Assembly (NCBI GenBank): GCA_913051775.1
Contig: CAJXCL010000014.1
Span: 1 to 39,394 of the forward strand
Source: an uncultured Nitrospirota bacterium
Lineage (GTDB): Bacteria > Nitrospinota > Nitrospinia > CAJXCL01
Length of the DNA stretch: 39,394 nt
Reading direction: 5' to 3'
This document shows, piece by piece, positions 8,135-16,864 of this stretch. The notes under the pieces are model-generated. The model had not been told where the DNA came from. It did not search any database and saw only the letters and a program-made list of their open reading frames with translations. Position numbers and translations under genes: made by a program. The first letter of the stretch is position 1. Each line of letters starts with the position of its first letter.

Positions 8135-9865
8135 TCAACTTTCAACAAAACAGCGTAATTTTTTACTTCGACTCGGATGTCGCAGCTTTCTCAAGGCTTT
8201 GGCTTCAATCTGCCGAATTCTTTCTCGTGTAACATCGAAATCCTGACCTACCTCTTCCAGAGTGTGTTCAGAAGCTAAACCGATCCCAAACCTCTTTCTA
8301 AGTACTTTTTCTTCTCTTGCAGCTAAAGTCGTAAGTATATTTGCGGTTTGATCTTTAAGGCCTATTTTAACTACTGTTGACAAAGGAGAAACAACTTTTT
8401 TATCTTCTATAAAATCTCCAAGATGACTATTTTCTTCCTCTCCTATTGGAGTTTCAAGAGAAATAGGTTCTTTTGCTATTTTTAATACTTTTCTTACTTT
8501 ATCTATTGGTAGTTTCATTTTTGCTCCTATTTCCTCCGCTGTGGGTTCTCTGCCAACCTCTTGAACAAGCTGCCTGGAAGTCCTATTTAGCTTGTTAATT
8601 GTTTCTATCATATGAACAGGAATTCTAATTGTTCTTGCTTGATCGGCAATAGCCCTTGTTATGGCTTGACGAATCCACCATGTAGCGTAAGTACTAAATT
8701 TATATCCTCTCTGGTATTCAAACTTATCTACAGCTTTCATCAGACCAATGTTTCCTTCCTGAATTAAATCGAGAAACTGGAGTCCCCGGTTTGTGTACTT
8801 TTTAGCGATACTGACAACTAACCTTAAATTTGCTTCGGCTAACTCCCTCTTGGAATATTTACTTTTTATTTTACCGTCATTAATAGCTCGGACTATTTTT
8901 CTTAATTCTTCCTGAGAGATTCCAGTTGTTTGTTCTATTTTTTTAATTTTTAGCTTTGCACTTTTCTCTTTTTTCTCTAAATCAATAAACCTTGTTTTTG
9001 TTAATTTTATATCATTTTTCAAAGAGATATTTTTTTGCTTTTTCCAGTTATTTGTAATTTTTTTTATTTCAGAGATAGGTAGCCCCAGCTCGTTTTTAAT
9101 TTCGTCGATAACTAGTTGATGTTCCTGAAAATATTTAACATGTTTCCTGATTATCTCTATAAATGCATCTATTTGTTCACTGCATAGATTAATTTCACCA
9201 ACCTTTGCTGCTATTTCTTCCCTGTATTTGTTTCGTTCAGTTTCTAATTTTGCCTGAGCTTTAACAGACGGCAACTTACAAAGGTTCGCATTAATTTTTG
9301 ATAATTTAGTATTAAGTGGCTTTATCTTTTTTAAGATAGAAATTACGCGCTTATATTCTTGTTTTTCTTTTTTGCCGCTTGCTTCGTCAAGGTCATTCCA
9401 TTTCACGAAATACTGTATTGGAATCTCCTCGTTTTTAATTAAAGGTTCCAGTTGGAGTAATTTAGTCGTTGTAATGGGGCAGCAAACAACATTATCAACC
9501 ACTTCCATTTGTCCTTCTTCTATCCTCTTCGCAATTTCAATTTCTCCTTCACGAGACAAAAGGGGTATGGACCCCATTTCTCTTAAATAAAGTCTTACTG
9601 GATCGTCAATTGTTGAAATGCTGTCACTCTCAAGATTACCCTTCAATGTGTTAGGTTTTGATAAAGAGGATTTTTTACCTTTTGGGCTTTTGTTTACAAG
9701 TTCTATCTCCATTTCACCAAAGAATACCATAATGTCGTCGATTTGATCGGGTGAAACTACATTCGGAGGTAATGCACTATTTACCTGATCATAAGTAAGG
9801 TAACCTTTTTCTTTTCCAATAGTAATAAGCTTATTTATCTCTTCCGCTTTATTTATCTTTTTCAT
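8135..9865 (-). CDS. rpoD: RNA polymerase primary sigma factor (sigma-70)
   Basis: A 576-residue housekeeping sigma factor. Region 1.1 is in residues 15-60. Region 1.2 is 87-120 ([22 protein letters not shown]). A long charged, helical non-conserved region follows. Region 2 begins near 340 with [25 protein letters not shown] and the -10-recognition helix [15 protein letters not shown]. Regions 3 and 4 end with the helix-turn-helix [29 protein letters not shown]. It lies 71 bases downstream of dnaG, the standard macromolecular-synthesis arrangement. The near-consensus hexamers at the promoters called here agree with a sigma-70 of ordinary specificity. No strong Shine-Dalgarno precedes the ATG. 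Confidence 0.98.
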   Translation of the reverse strand: MKKINKAEEINKLITIGKEKGYLTYDQVNSALPPNVVSPDQIDDIMVFFGEMEIELVNKSPKGKKSSLSKPNTLKGNLESDSISTIDDPVRLYLREMGSIPLLSREGEIEIAKRIEEGQMEVVDNVVCCPITTTKLLQLEPLIKNEEIPIQYFVKWNDLDEASGKKEKQEYKRVISILKKIKPLNTKLSKINANLCKLPSVKAQAKLETERNKYREEIAAKVGEINLCSEQIDAFIEIIRKHVKYFQEHQLVIDEIKNELGLPISEIKKITNNWKKQKNISLKNDIKLTKTRFIDLEKKEKSAKLKIKKIEQTTGISQEELRKIVRAINDGKIKSKYSKRELAEANLRLVVSIAKKYTNRGLQFLDLIQEGNIGLMKAVDKFEYQRGYKFSTYATWWIRQAITRAIADQARTIRIPVHMIETINKLNRTSRQLVQEVGREPTAEEIGAKMKLPIDKVRKVLKIAKEPISLETPIGEEENSHLGDFIEDKKVVSPLSTVVKIGLKDQTANILTTLAAREEKVLRKRFGIGLASEHTLEEVGQDFDVTRERIRQIEAKALRKLRHPSRSKKLRCFVES

Positions 9866-9936
9866 AATTTATTTTTCGAACTCCCAATATTATTTGCTGC
9901 TTTATTATTAATATATATTTAACAGACTAAAAAGGT

Positions 9937-11718
9937 TTAAACACCCTGTAAATCTTTTAAGTCCTTGTCTAATTTTTGAAACTCAGCAACTTTTTTAGAA
10001 TTAACTGCTTCGATCCTTTGTTTTATAAGATTTTCAACATCTTTTTGTTTTGCCTTTTTAAAGATTGATTGGATGCAATCCTCCAGCACCTTATCAGGCT
10101 TATCAAATTCTATGGTTTCCATTAAAAGTTCTGTGACAATTTTTCTGACCTTTTCAATAGGTATTAGCTCCACAATTTTTTGTGGTGATAGATGTTCTTT
10201 GGGAATGTTCATGCCAAAAATAAATTCAACAGCCTCTTTTAAAATGTTGTCAGTAAAGTGGTCTGAATCAATCTTTCTCTTTACTTTTTCAATATTCTCA
10301 GGATGTAGAATGATCAACCTTACAAGGTTGCGCTCACTCCAGGCAGAAACTTTTTTCTCAATTTTCACTTCTATTTTCGAATCGATTTTAGTTTTCTTTG
10401 TTTCACACTTCTTTTTTAGCTGATCTTGAAGCGACTGCTGAGACACCTGGAAAAGCTCTGAAATTTTTCTAATGTATTCTGATCGCTCAATACTATTTTT
10501 AATTTTTGCCAAATAAGGCATTAAAGTGCTTAAACCTCTAAGTTTTTCTTCGAGCGAATTTAAATTAACTTTACCGACAATTTTATTTGCCAGATATTCT
10601 ATAAACAGTTCTGATTTATTTATTTTTTCGTTTAATTGTGCTAATCCAAACTGGTTAATAAAAGTATCCGGGTCCGTATTTTCTGGCAAATCAACCACTT
10701 TAATATTCAAACCATATTCCAATAAAACCTCAAATCCTCTGGTTGCAGCTTTATGGCCTGACTCATCAGAATCAAAGAGGAGTAAGACATTGTTCGTATA
10801 TCGTTTAATCAAACCCGCTTGCTTAGTTGTAAGTGCAGTTCCACAAGTAGCAAGTACGTTTTCAAAGCCATGCTGGTAAAGAGATATTAAATCAAAATAG
10901 CCCTCAACAATTATTACAAAACCTTTTTTTCGGATGCTTTCTTTGGCAATATTATATCCAAATAATATTTCGCTTTTATTATAAATGAAAGATTCAGGAG
11001 AGTTAATGTATTTTGGAATTTTTTCATTGTGGCTGATGTCCCTGCCGCCAAAACCCCGAATTTTGTTATCAAGACCTATGATAGGAAAAATAATCCTATC
11101 TCGAAACCGGTCATAACACCCTGTTCCAGATTCTCTTAATATTACCAAACCTATTTTTTTCAAATCTTTGAAATTAACATTTTTTTTCCTGAAATGCTTC
11201 AAAAGAAGATCCCAGTCCTTATTAGCGTAACCAATTTGGAACTTTTTAATGGTGTCAGAAGAAATATTTCGTTTTTGAAGGTAATCTTGAGCTGATTTTC
11301 CGCATCCTTTAAACAGGTTTTGATGAAAATATTCCGCTGCAAGCCAGTTTAGCGTAAAATATTTTTCTTTTTTGTTGGCTTCTGAGCTGTATAAGTACTT
11401 CCCCATGCTACCATGAACCTCTGTAGGAACAGCAATTCCATATCTCTTGCCTAAATGGGTGACAGCTTCAGGAAATGAGAAATTGCTGAACTTCATTAAA
11501 AAAGAAAAAACATTTCCACCTTCACCGCAGCCGAAGCAGTGATAAATTTGCTTTTCCGGGCTCACGCTAAAAGAAGGAGTTTTTTCCGAATGAAAAGGAC
11601 ATAAACCGAGAAAGTTTTTCCCCGATTTTTTAAGAGGGACATATTCTTCAATAATTTCAACAATATCAGAAGTTGATCTGATTTGTTCAAGTATGCTATT
11701 GGAGACAAAACCCGTCAA
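9937..11718 (-). CDS. dnaG: DNA primase
   Basis: Makes RNA primers at the replication fork with the DnaB helicase, which is encoded at 33300 in this window. The 593 residues hold an N-terminal zinc ribbon with C40, H43, C61 and C64 (CPFH, CFGC), a catalytic core with FPIIGLDNKIRGFGGR and the TOPRIM motif VIIVEGYFDLISLYQHG, and a helical C-terminal helicase-binding part. The most upstream plausible start is a TTG at 11718 with AAGGGG about eleven bases before it; no ATG occurs before the zinc ribbon. A damaged rpsU lies between promoter and dnaG. Confidence 0.97.
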   Translation of the reverse strand: MTGFVSNSILEQIRSTSDIVEIIEEYVPLKKSGKNFLGLCPFHSEKTPSFSVSPEKQIYHCFGCGEGGNVFSFLMKFSNFSFPEAVTHLGKRYGIAVPTEVHGSMGKYLYSSEANKKEKYFTLNWLAAEYFHQNLFKGCGKSAQDYLQKRNISSDTIKKFQIGYANKDWDLLLKHFRKKNVNFKDLKKIGLVILRESGTGCYDRFRDRIIFPIIGLDNKIRGFGGRDISHNEKIPKYINSPESFIYNKSEILFGYNIAKESIRKKGFVIIVEGYFDLISLYQHGFENVLATCGTALTTKQAGLIKRYTNNVLLLFDSDESGHKAATRGFEVLLEYGLNIKVVDLPENTDPDTFINQFGLAQLNEKINKSELFIEYLANKIVGKVNLNSLEEKLRGLSTLMPYLAKIKNSIERSEYIRKISELFQVSQQSLQDQLKKKCETKKTKIDSKIEVKIEKKVSAWSERNLVRLIILHPENIEKVKRKIDSDHFTDNILKEAVEFIFGMNIPKEHLSPQKIVELIPIEKVRKIVTELLMETIEFDKPDKVLEDCIQSIFKKAKQKDVENLIKQRIEAVNSKKVAEFQKLDKDLKDLQGV

Positions 11719-11773
11719 CAGCCAATTACCCCTTATAAGTGTAAAAAATGCCTCTGTAGTTTAGACAGTTATT

Positions 11774-11905
11774 TATGCGGCGCGATTTTTTTCTTTTTTA
11801 GTTTTATATCTGGCTTAACGTATCCCGCTCATTTTTTATTTCGGTAAAAATACCGATTTTTTTGAATTGCTTTTTAAACGCTTTAAAACAATTTCGAACG
11901 ACCAT
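11774..11905 (-). pseudogene. rpsU: Decayed rpsU (ribosomal protein S21) remnant upstream of dnaG
   Basis: On the minus strand an ATG at 11905, with AGGG four bases before it, opens 33 codons containing FKAFKKQFKKIGIFTEIK. This closely follows the S21 pattern F..A...FKK..EK.GI..E.K.RE. The frame then hits TAA at 11804 and again at 11798, yet the same frame goes on with KRKKSRR, the basic tail expected of S21. The amino-terminal NES/NEP segment also looks shortened. The position, just before dnaG and rpoD, is where rpsU normally sits. It is therefore best read as an rpsU that has lost its carboxy half, though a truncated 33-residue product could still be made. Confidence 0.6.
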
Positions 11906-12202
11906 TTTCCCTTGCCTTAAATGAGGGATAAAAAATAATTCCCCCTCAAAGCAATTATTTATGACTGCTCTAAGAAGCTGTTTTTATTTATCTAATAAGA
12001 ATTTATGGTGCAAATGGTGTAAGAAGAAGTTTTTAATATGAATGATGTTTAACTCTTAATACTATTAAATCATCTGAAAAATGTCAAGAATTTTAATTTA
12101 AAATTTATAATTATTTACTCAATTATGTTCATTTTAATGGCACCTATTTTATCAAAAACTTATGATTGGTTTTTATCGTCATAGGCAGATACGTAGGATG
12201 AA
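11906..12202. other. Leader and promoter region of the dnaG-rpoD operon; otherwise no gene
   Basis: This spacer contains the minus-strand promoter at 12059-12087 and its untranslated leader. No conserved protein is visible on either strand between the rpsU remnant and the small open frame at 12203. Confidence 0.5.
12059..12087 (-). promoter_or_regulatory. Sigma-70 promoter of the (rpsU)-dnaG-rpoD operon
   Basis: On the minus strand: a perfect -35 TTGACA, a 17-base spacer and -10 TAGTAT. Transcription would start near 12052, about 150 bases before the rpsU remnant and 330 before dnaG. It is the closest match to consensus in the window. Confidence 0.7.
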
Positions 12203-12331
12203 ATGGCTTGCAGGATAGGGGCAGTAGTCGCCCTGTTGCATATGTGTCTACCAGTTCTCTCTGAAAAAAAGAATCTCACTAACCAATTAATTGTAATGGT
12301 GACTCTGATTAAAGAGATGTCTCGGGCATAA
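12203..12331 (+). CDS. Possible 42-residue small protein, unidentified
   Basis: A short open frame begins with ATG after AGGA at good Shine-Dalgarno distance. It has a hydrophobic first half (GAVVALLHMCLPVL) and a mixed second half ending in IKEMSRA. I recognise no family. It lies in the long space before thiC on the same strand, more than 200 bases upstream. It could be a real small membrane peptide, the remnant of a larger gene, or chance. Coding status is uncertain. Confidence 0.2.
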   Translation: MACRIGAVVALLHMCLPVLSEKKNLTNQLIVMVTLIKEMSRA

Positions 12332-12530
12332 TTCCAAAGATAATCAAAATTATGAAGAAAAGGACACGTTTTAACATTTAAAGCTCCCTATTATTTTATA
12401 CGGCATGTTAGTAATGGACTTTAATGCTAAACTTGTGCAAAAAAAACAAAACGATAAAGTCAATAAACATAATAAGATAATAAATTTAAAAATAAATTGT
12501 ATTTCCTGGTTTCATATGCCTCAATTATTC

Positions 12531-12559
12531 TTGACTCTTTTCCTGATCTTGCCTACACT
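12531..12559 (+). promoter_or_regulatory. Sigma-70 promoter directly before thiC
   Basis: TTGACT, a 17-base spacer and TACACT. The -10 ends six bases before the thiC ATG at 12566, so transcription is expected to begin on or next to the start codon. No THI-box (thiamin pyrophosphate riboswitch) is seen between this promoter and the gene; there is no space for one. Confidence 0.5.
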
Positions 12560-12565
12560 CAATTT

Positions 12566-13840
12566 ATGAGTACACAATTAGCAATCGCGAAAGCCGGTAA
12601 AATTTCTTCTGAAATGAAAGAAGTAGCGGAGTCTGAAAAAACTACTCCGGAATCAATAAGAGAAAAAATTTCCGAAGGAAAAGTTGTTATAACAAAAAAC
12701 ATCCAACATGAGATAAAACCCCTCGGAGTAGGAGCAGGTTTACGAACCAAGGTCAATGCCAATATTGGTTCTTCCATGGATGACGCCAGTCTTCAAAAGG
12801 AATTGGAAAAGTTGGATGTGGCTGTTAGAGCTGGGGCTGATGCCATAATGGATTTAAGTACTGGCGGAAATATTAACGCGATTAGAAAGGCAATTATAAA
12901 AAAATCAAAGGTACCTGTTGGAACCGTTCCTATTTATCAAATTGCCTGTGAGAATATTATAAACAAGCGCTCCCTTATGGAAATGACAGGCGAAGATATG
13001 TTTGAAATAATTGAGCAGCACGGTAGGGAAGGGGTAGATTTTATTACCGTCCATTGCGGAGTTATTCAAGAATCAGTAAAGCGTTTGGATGATGAAGGAA
13101 GGCTGCTGAATATAGTTAGCCGTGGTGGTTCGATGTTGGCTAAATGGATGAAATATCATAAAGAAGAAAACCCTCTCTATGTCCAATTCGATAGGCTGCT
13201 GGAAATAGCAAGGGAATGTGATATGACCCTGAGTTTAGGTGACGGCCTCCGTCCTGGCTGCCTTTCGGATGCAACAGATCGGGCCCAGGTTCAGGAGACG
13301 ATTATTTTAGGCGAATTGGCACAGAGGGCAAAAAAGGCGGACGTTCAGGTGATGATTGAAGGTCCGGGGCATATGCCGATGGATCAGATTGCCGCGAATA
13401 TTGTTTTGCAAAAAAGGCTGTGCCACGATGCCCCGTTTTATGTGCTGGGACCACTTGTGACGGATATTGCTCCGGGTTATGACCACATTACATCCGCAAT
13501 TGGTGGAGCAATCGCGGCTATGGCAGGAGCGGATTTTTTGTGCTATGTAACCCCTTCAGAACACCTCCGACTCCCTGAGCTGAATGATATTAAAGAGGGT
13601 GTCATAGCAGCAAAGATTGCCGCACATGCCGCTGATATTGCTATAGGGATTCCCGGCGCGATAAAAAAGGATAATTATATGGCTGAAATGAGAAAAAAGC
13701 TTGATTGGGAAAAACAGTTTTCTACGGCACTTGATCCGGAAAAAGCGAAGATGTTGAAAAAATCCAAACAGACATCGGAGGATGACACATGCACGATGTG
13801 CGCATCACTTTGTTCCATAAAAATTGGGAATGAGTTGTGA
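12566..13840 (+). CDS. thiC: Phosphomethylpyrimidine synthase (HMP-P synthase)
   Basis: A radical SAM enzyme converting aminoimidazole ribotide into hydroxymethylpyrimidine phosphate, the pyrimidine half of thiamin. The start at 12566 gives the typical beginning MSTQLAIAKAGKISSEM; the longer open frame from a TTG at 12497 adds unrelated residues. At 424 residues it is the short form. Conserved blocks include TKVNANIGSS, DLSTGGNI, VPIYQ, DFITVHCGV, SRGGSM, LSLGDGLRPGC, EGPGHMPMDQ and LGPLVTDIAPGYDHI. The carboxy end carries the cluster cysteines 409, 412 and 416 (CTMCASLC). Its stop overlaps the thiS start by four bases (GTGA), indicating translational coupling. Confidence 0.97.
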   Translation: MSTQLAIAKAGKISSEMKEVAESEKTTPESIREKISEGKVVITKNIQHEIKPLGVGAGLRTKVNANIGSSMDDASLQKELEKLDVAVRAGADAIMDLSTGGNINAIRKAIIKKSKVPVGTVPIYQIACENIINKRSLMEMTGEDMFEIIEQHGREGVDFITVHCGVIQESVKRLDDEGRLLNIVSRGGSMLAKWMKYHKEENPLYVQFDRLLEIARECDMTLSLGDGLRPGCLSDATDRAQVQETIILGELAQRAKKADVQVMIEGPGHMPMDQIAANIVLQKRLCHDAPFYVLGPLVTDIAPGYDHITSAIGGAIAAMAGADFLCYVTPSEHLRLPELNDIKEGVIAAKIAAHAADIAIGIPGAIKKDNYMAEMRKKLDWEKQFSTALDPEKAKMLKKSKQTSEDDTCTMCASLCSIKIGNEL

Positions 13841-14043
13841 AGATAATTGTTAATGGGAATGAGAAAAACATGGATGAGGGAGCAGACCTCATTGATCTTT
13901 TAACACAATCCAAACTCAATAACGACAAACCGGGAGTGGCCGTAGCGATAAATGATGATGTGATTTCAACATCAAAATGGAAAAATATAAAACTGAAACA
14001 AAATGACCGTATAGAGATTATCCGAGCCGTTCAGGGAGGATAA
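13837..14043 (+). CDS. thiS: Thiamin biosynthesis sulfur carrier protein ThiS
   Basis: A 68-residue ubiquitin-fold protein ending in the required Gly-Gly (RAVQGG), which is adenylated and thiocarboxylated to donate sulfur for the thiazole ring. The start is GTG at 13837, overlapping the thiC stop; there is no better start. Its usual partners ThiF, ThiG and ThiH or ThiO are not in the window, so the thiazole branch must be encoded elsewhere. The next 110 bases hold two intergenic repeats before thiE. Confidence 0.93.
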   Translation: MKIIVNGNEKNMDEGADLIDLLTQSKLNNDKPGVAVAINDDVISTSKWKNIKLKQNDRIEIIRAVQGG

Positions 14044-14050
14044 AATCATT

Positions 14051-14080
14051 TTGACAGGATTAACCGGGTGGACAGGATAA
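14051..14080. repeat. TGACAGGAT..GGACAGGAT repeat
   Basis: TTGACAGGATTAACCGGG is followed by TGGACAGGATAA, a tandem of the ACAGGAT unit. The inverse form recurs at 20610-20637 (TCCATCCTGTTCATCCTGTC). It lies eight bases after the thiS stop. Confidence 0.65.
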
Positions 14081-14126
14081 ATAAAAAGAACCTCAGCGTA
14101 GCTTCGCCGCAACCAAAATATATTTG

Positions 14127-14152
14127 ACCACGAAGCGCACGAAGATCACGAA
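14127..14152. repeat. CCACGAAG..CACGAAG..CACGAA repeat
   Basis: Three tandem ACGAAG-type units, the same family as 3192-3316 and 22013. It overlaps the earliest possible reading frame of thiE and probably explains the odd MTTKRTKITN-like extension that appears if the TTG at 14124 is used. Confidence 0.6.
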
Positions 14153-14153
14153 T

Positions 14154-14786
14154 TTGATATTGGATCAATTAGATAAAAAACTTCCTTTCTTATACTTTAT
14201 TGCCAACCGAAAGCTTTGCCATCCTAAACCTTTTGAAGAAGTAATCTCAGAAGCGTTAGACTCAGGGATTCGTTTTATACAATTACGTGAAAAAGATTTA
14301 AACTCACGTGATTTGCAAATCCTTACGGAAAAAATAAAAACCTTGACCAGTAAATACAAAGCGATACTTCTTATCAATGGGAATGTAGATGTAGCGTTAG
14401 CTGTGGACGCGGATGGAGTGCATTTACCGGAAGCAAGTATGCCCGTTGCAGAGGTTAGAAAGCGACTTGGGAATAATAAACTAATAGGGAAATCAATCCA
14501 TCTTCCCCTTTCTTTAAGTGATGGCGACTATAACTGCATCGATTTTGTTACTCTCAGCCCTGTATTTAATCCCGGTGAAAAAGATTATAGCCCTGAAACT
14601 ATTGGCATAGAGCGTCTGAAGGAAATTGTCCCGGCACTCCCGGTTTCTGTTTATGCCCTTGGTGGAATCAAACCAAACCACATTATCGAATTAAAAAGGG
14701 CAGGGGCTTCAGGTATCGCTGTCTCAAGCGGGATTATGAAAGCAGATGATATAAAAAATAAAGTTGAAGAATATTTGAAAGCTTGA
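14154..14786 (+). CDS. thiE: Thiamin-phosphate synthase family protein (ThiE/TenI)
   Basis: TIM-barrel enzyme joining the pyrimidine and thiazole phosphates into thiamin phosphate. Landmarks are GIRFIQLREKDL, ALAVDADGVHLPEA, LIGKSIH, DFVTLSPVF, PVYALGGIK-like VYALGGIKPNHI and GASGIAVSSGIM. HLPE and GKSIH replace the usual HVGQ and GVSTH, and TLSPVF replaces GPxFxT; these resemble TenI-like members, so catalytic identity is not certain. I chose the TTG at 14154 (210 residues, normal length) because the earlier TTG at 14124 reads through an intergenic repeat. TTG 14160 is a third option. It is the last gene of the thi cluster. Confidence 0.85.
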   Translation: MILDQLDKKLPFLYFIANRKLCHPKPFEEVISEALDSGIRFIQLREKDLNSRDLQILTEKIKTLTSKYKAILLINGNVDVALAVDADGVHLPEASMPVAEVRKRLGNNKLIGKSIHLPLSLSDGDYNCIDFVTLSPVFNPGEKDYSPETIGIERLKEIVPALPVSVYALGGIKPNHIIELKRAGASGIAVSSGIMKADDIKNKVEEYLKA

Positions 14787-15389
14787 AGTTAATCCGCGCA
14801 ATCGAAGCTCGTCGCAGCAAAGTTGCGAGGAATCTTCAGTGTAGAGTATTATTTTATTTTAAGTTCGTTCGCTAGCTTAGCAGCAAGCTGTGAGGAATGT
14901 GCTCGCTAAACACTATCAAGTCGTCGTAGATATTCTTCTGTGGGTGTATTTGCGAAGCTAAAATCCGCCAAATCAGAATTCTATTATAAATTTCCCCTTT
15001 TCTAACGGAAAATAACAACCCCTAGGCCCCCTTTAGTAAAGGGGAATTTGGGTCAATGACAAATTATTTTGACTAATGGAATAGTAGAGCTAACCGCTTT
15101 GCAATCAAAAGGAATTTATTTATCAGGATTTTACTTTCCCATTGATTTAACGATTTGAATCAATGCATTTTCTACCAAGCCAATATAAAGCATTTTTCAT
15201 TCTATTATTTTAAGACGTCTGGTATAGAAGTTATGTTAAGAAGTTGTCATCCAGGACTTGATTGGGAATCGATTAATACTTGCTCTCCTTGAATATTCTC
15301 AGCAAAATTGATAGCATGAAAATTAATAACACACACATTATGAAAATAAGCCAAAACATTTCTGCAACCGTATAAGCCACCTTAAGAAT
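14787..15389. other. 600-base intergenic region with degenerate repeats
   Basis: No gene is seen. Two diverged copies of a motif GCAGCAA..TGYGAGGAAT occur at 14804-14834 and 14867-14900. A C/G-run element of the CCCCTTT..AAAGGGG kind lies around 14991-15056. The last 100 bases lead into apbE without an obvious promoter. Confidence 0.5.
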
Positions 15390-16400
15390 TTGAACAAAAG
15401 CCTAAAGACATTTTCAATATATTTAATATTTTTTTTCTTTGTCGGATGTGATTCGCAGGATGCAAAACTAATCAAAGAAACTCGTTTTTTAATGGGGACT
15501 TTATTTGATATCACCGTTTCACACCCTGACGTAGAAGAGGCAAGGAAGGCGACTGATAAAGCGTTTGATGAAATTCAGCGTATCGAATGGCTTACAAGCA
15601 ATTTTAGTTCAAAAAGCGAAATAACGAAAATTAACCAAAACGCGGGTAAACTGGCTTATCCAGTTAGCGAAGAACTATACATATTATTGCAAAAATCCAT
15701 TCAGTATTCACAGCTTGCAAACGGGACATTTGACATTACCATTGGTGCGATACAGGACCTTTGGAAATTTGAAAATGAAATAAGAACAGTACCGGCCACG
15801 GAAACCATAATTCGCTTGCTTCCATTAGTTGATTTTAGGAATATTTTGTTAGAAGAAAATCATCATGTGAGATTAAAAATAGAGGGAATGAAAATTGATT
15901 TTGGAGCTGTTGCTAAAGGTTACGCAGTTGACAGAGGAATAGATGTACTTAAGAAATATAATATAGATAATGCTATCTTAAACGGGGGAGGAGATTTAAA
16001 GTCTATCGGTGAAAAGAGTCCAGGGGTTCCTTGGAAAATTGGGGTCAGGCATCCCTGCAAACCATCCGATGTGATTGCTTCTTTAGATGGTAAAAATAAT
16101 GCTATCGCGACTTCAGGAGATTATCAGAAATATTTTGTTAAAGATGGCATACGGTATCATCATATATTAAATCCGGTAACGGGTATGCAGGCACAAGGGT
16201 TGCAGAGTGTAACGATTATAGCGAAAGAGGCAATGTTTGCAGATGCAATGGCAACGGCTGTTTTTGTAATGGGCGCTGAGCAGGGAATGAAATTTGTTAA
16301 ATCTCAAAGCCAATTAGAAGGGGTAATTATTACAGCTGACGGAAAAAAAATTGTTTCAAGCGGTCTTAAAGGAGAAATAGAGTTTCATGACGATAACTAA
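15390..16400 (+). CDS. apbE: FAD:protein FMN transferase lipoprotein (ApbE)
   Basis: Attaches FMN covalently to threonines of exported flavoproteins such as Rnf/Nqr subunits and FMN-binding domains. The 336-residue protein has a short lipoprotein signal (IYLIFFFFVGC). ApbE landmarks are ETRFLMGTLFDITV, DFGAVAKGYAVDRG, NAILNGGGDLKSIG, IATSGDYQKYF, HHILNPVTG and MFADAMATAVFVMG. The start is a TTG at 15390 without a strong Shine-Dalgarno; no ATG occurs before the mature domain. Its 3' end overlaps the next gene by 14 bases. The apbE, NusG-domain-II and Gx transporter order is a recurring unit in bacteria linked to periplasmic flavin. Confidence 0.92.
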   Translation: MNKSLKTFSIYLIFFFFVGCDSQDAKLIKETRFLMGTLFDITVSHPDVEEARKATDKAFDEIQRIEWLTSNFSSKSEITKINQNAGKLAYPVSEELYILLQKSIQYSQLANGTFDITIGAIQDLWKFENEIRTVPATETIIRLLPLVDFRNILLEENHHVRLKIEGMKIDFGAVAKGYAVDRGIDVLKKYNIDNAILNGGGDLKSIGEKSPGVPWKIGVRHPCKPSDVIASLDGKNNAIATSGDYQKYFVKDGIRYHHILNPVTGMQAQGLQSVTIIAKEAMFADAMATAVFVMGAEQGMKFVKSQSQLEGVIITADGKKIVSSGLKGEIEFHDDN

Positions 16401-16755
16401 AGGTGACAAAATTTTGATCGCAATTGTGCTGGCCGTTAATCTGCTGAGTATTCCTTTTATTTTTGCTGTGCAGAAAGAGGGGGTCGATGTTATTGTTGAG
16501 GCGGATAATAAGTTAATAGGAAAATACTCTCTTAAAAAAAACCAACTGATTTCTACTTTAGGTCCCTTAGGGATCACTGATATTGAAATAAAAGACGGGC
16601 AGGTCAGGATAGCTCAATCCCCCTGCTTGCACAAAGTATGCATAAAAATGGGATGGATAAAGCACTCAGGGAAAATTGCCGCATGTGTTCCGAATAAAGT
16701 CGTAATCCGTGTTTCAGGGGAGAACTTAAACGGCATGGATGCGGTTGTGGGGTGA
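16387..16755 (+). CDS. NusG domain II-containing membrane-anchored protein
   Basis: A 122-residue protein with one amino-terminal membrane segment (ILIAIVLAVNLLSIPFIF) and an exported NusG_II domain. The domain shows the paired motifs SPCLHKVCIKMGWI and IAACVPNKVVI; the three cysteines are characteristic. It is not the transcription factor NusG. Its role is unknown, but it is repeatedly found between ApbE and a Gx-type transporter. The ATG lies inside the end of apbE (14-base overlap), so the two are translationally coupled. Confidence 0.85.
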   Translation: MTITKGDKILIAIVLAVNLLSIPFIFAVQKEGVDVIVEADNKLIGKYSLKKNQLISTLGPLGITDIEIKDGQVRIAQSPCLHKVCIKMGWIKHSGKIAACVPNKVVIRVSGENLNGMDAVVG

Positions 16756-16769
16756 TTAGCTTCAGGCCT

Positions 16770-16831
16770 TCAGCAATCAGCAAAAAATAGAATATTATTT
16801 ATTTAGCTGAAATCTGTTAGCTGATTGCTGA
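16770..16831. repeat. 12-bp inverted repeat TCAGCAATCAGC / GCTGATTGCTGA
   Basis: Perfect arms at 16770-16781 and 16820-16831 with a 38-base A/T-rich loop. Neither arm is followed by a T-run. It fills the space between the NusG-II gene and the Gx transporter gene, which would otherwise be a continuous operon. Confidence 0.7.
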
Positions 16832-16864
16832 CCGCTTACGAAGAATAATTTTTATGCAAAAAAT

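Noticed and set aside
12332-12565. THI-box riboswitch before thiC
   Set aside because: Searched by eye for CTGAGA and the ACCTGATC..GGGTAATACCAGCG-type core; neither is present, and the best promoter is too close to the start codon.
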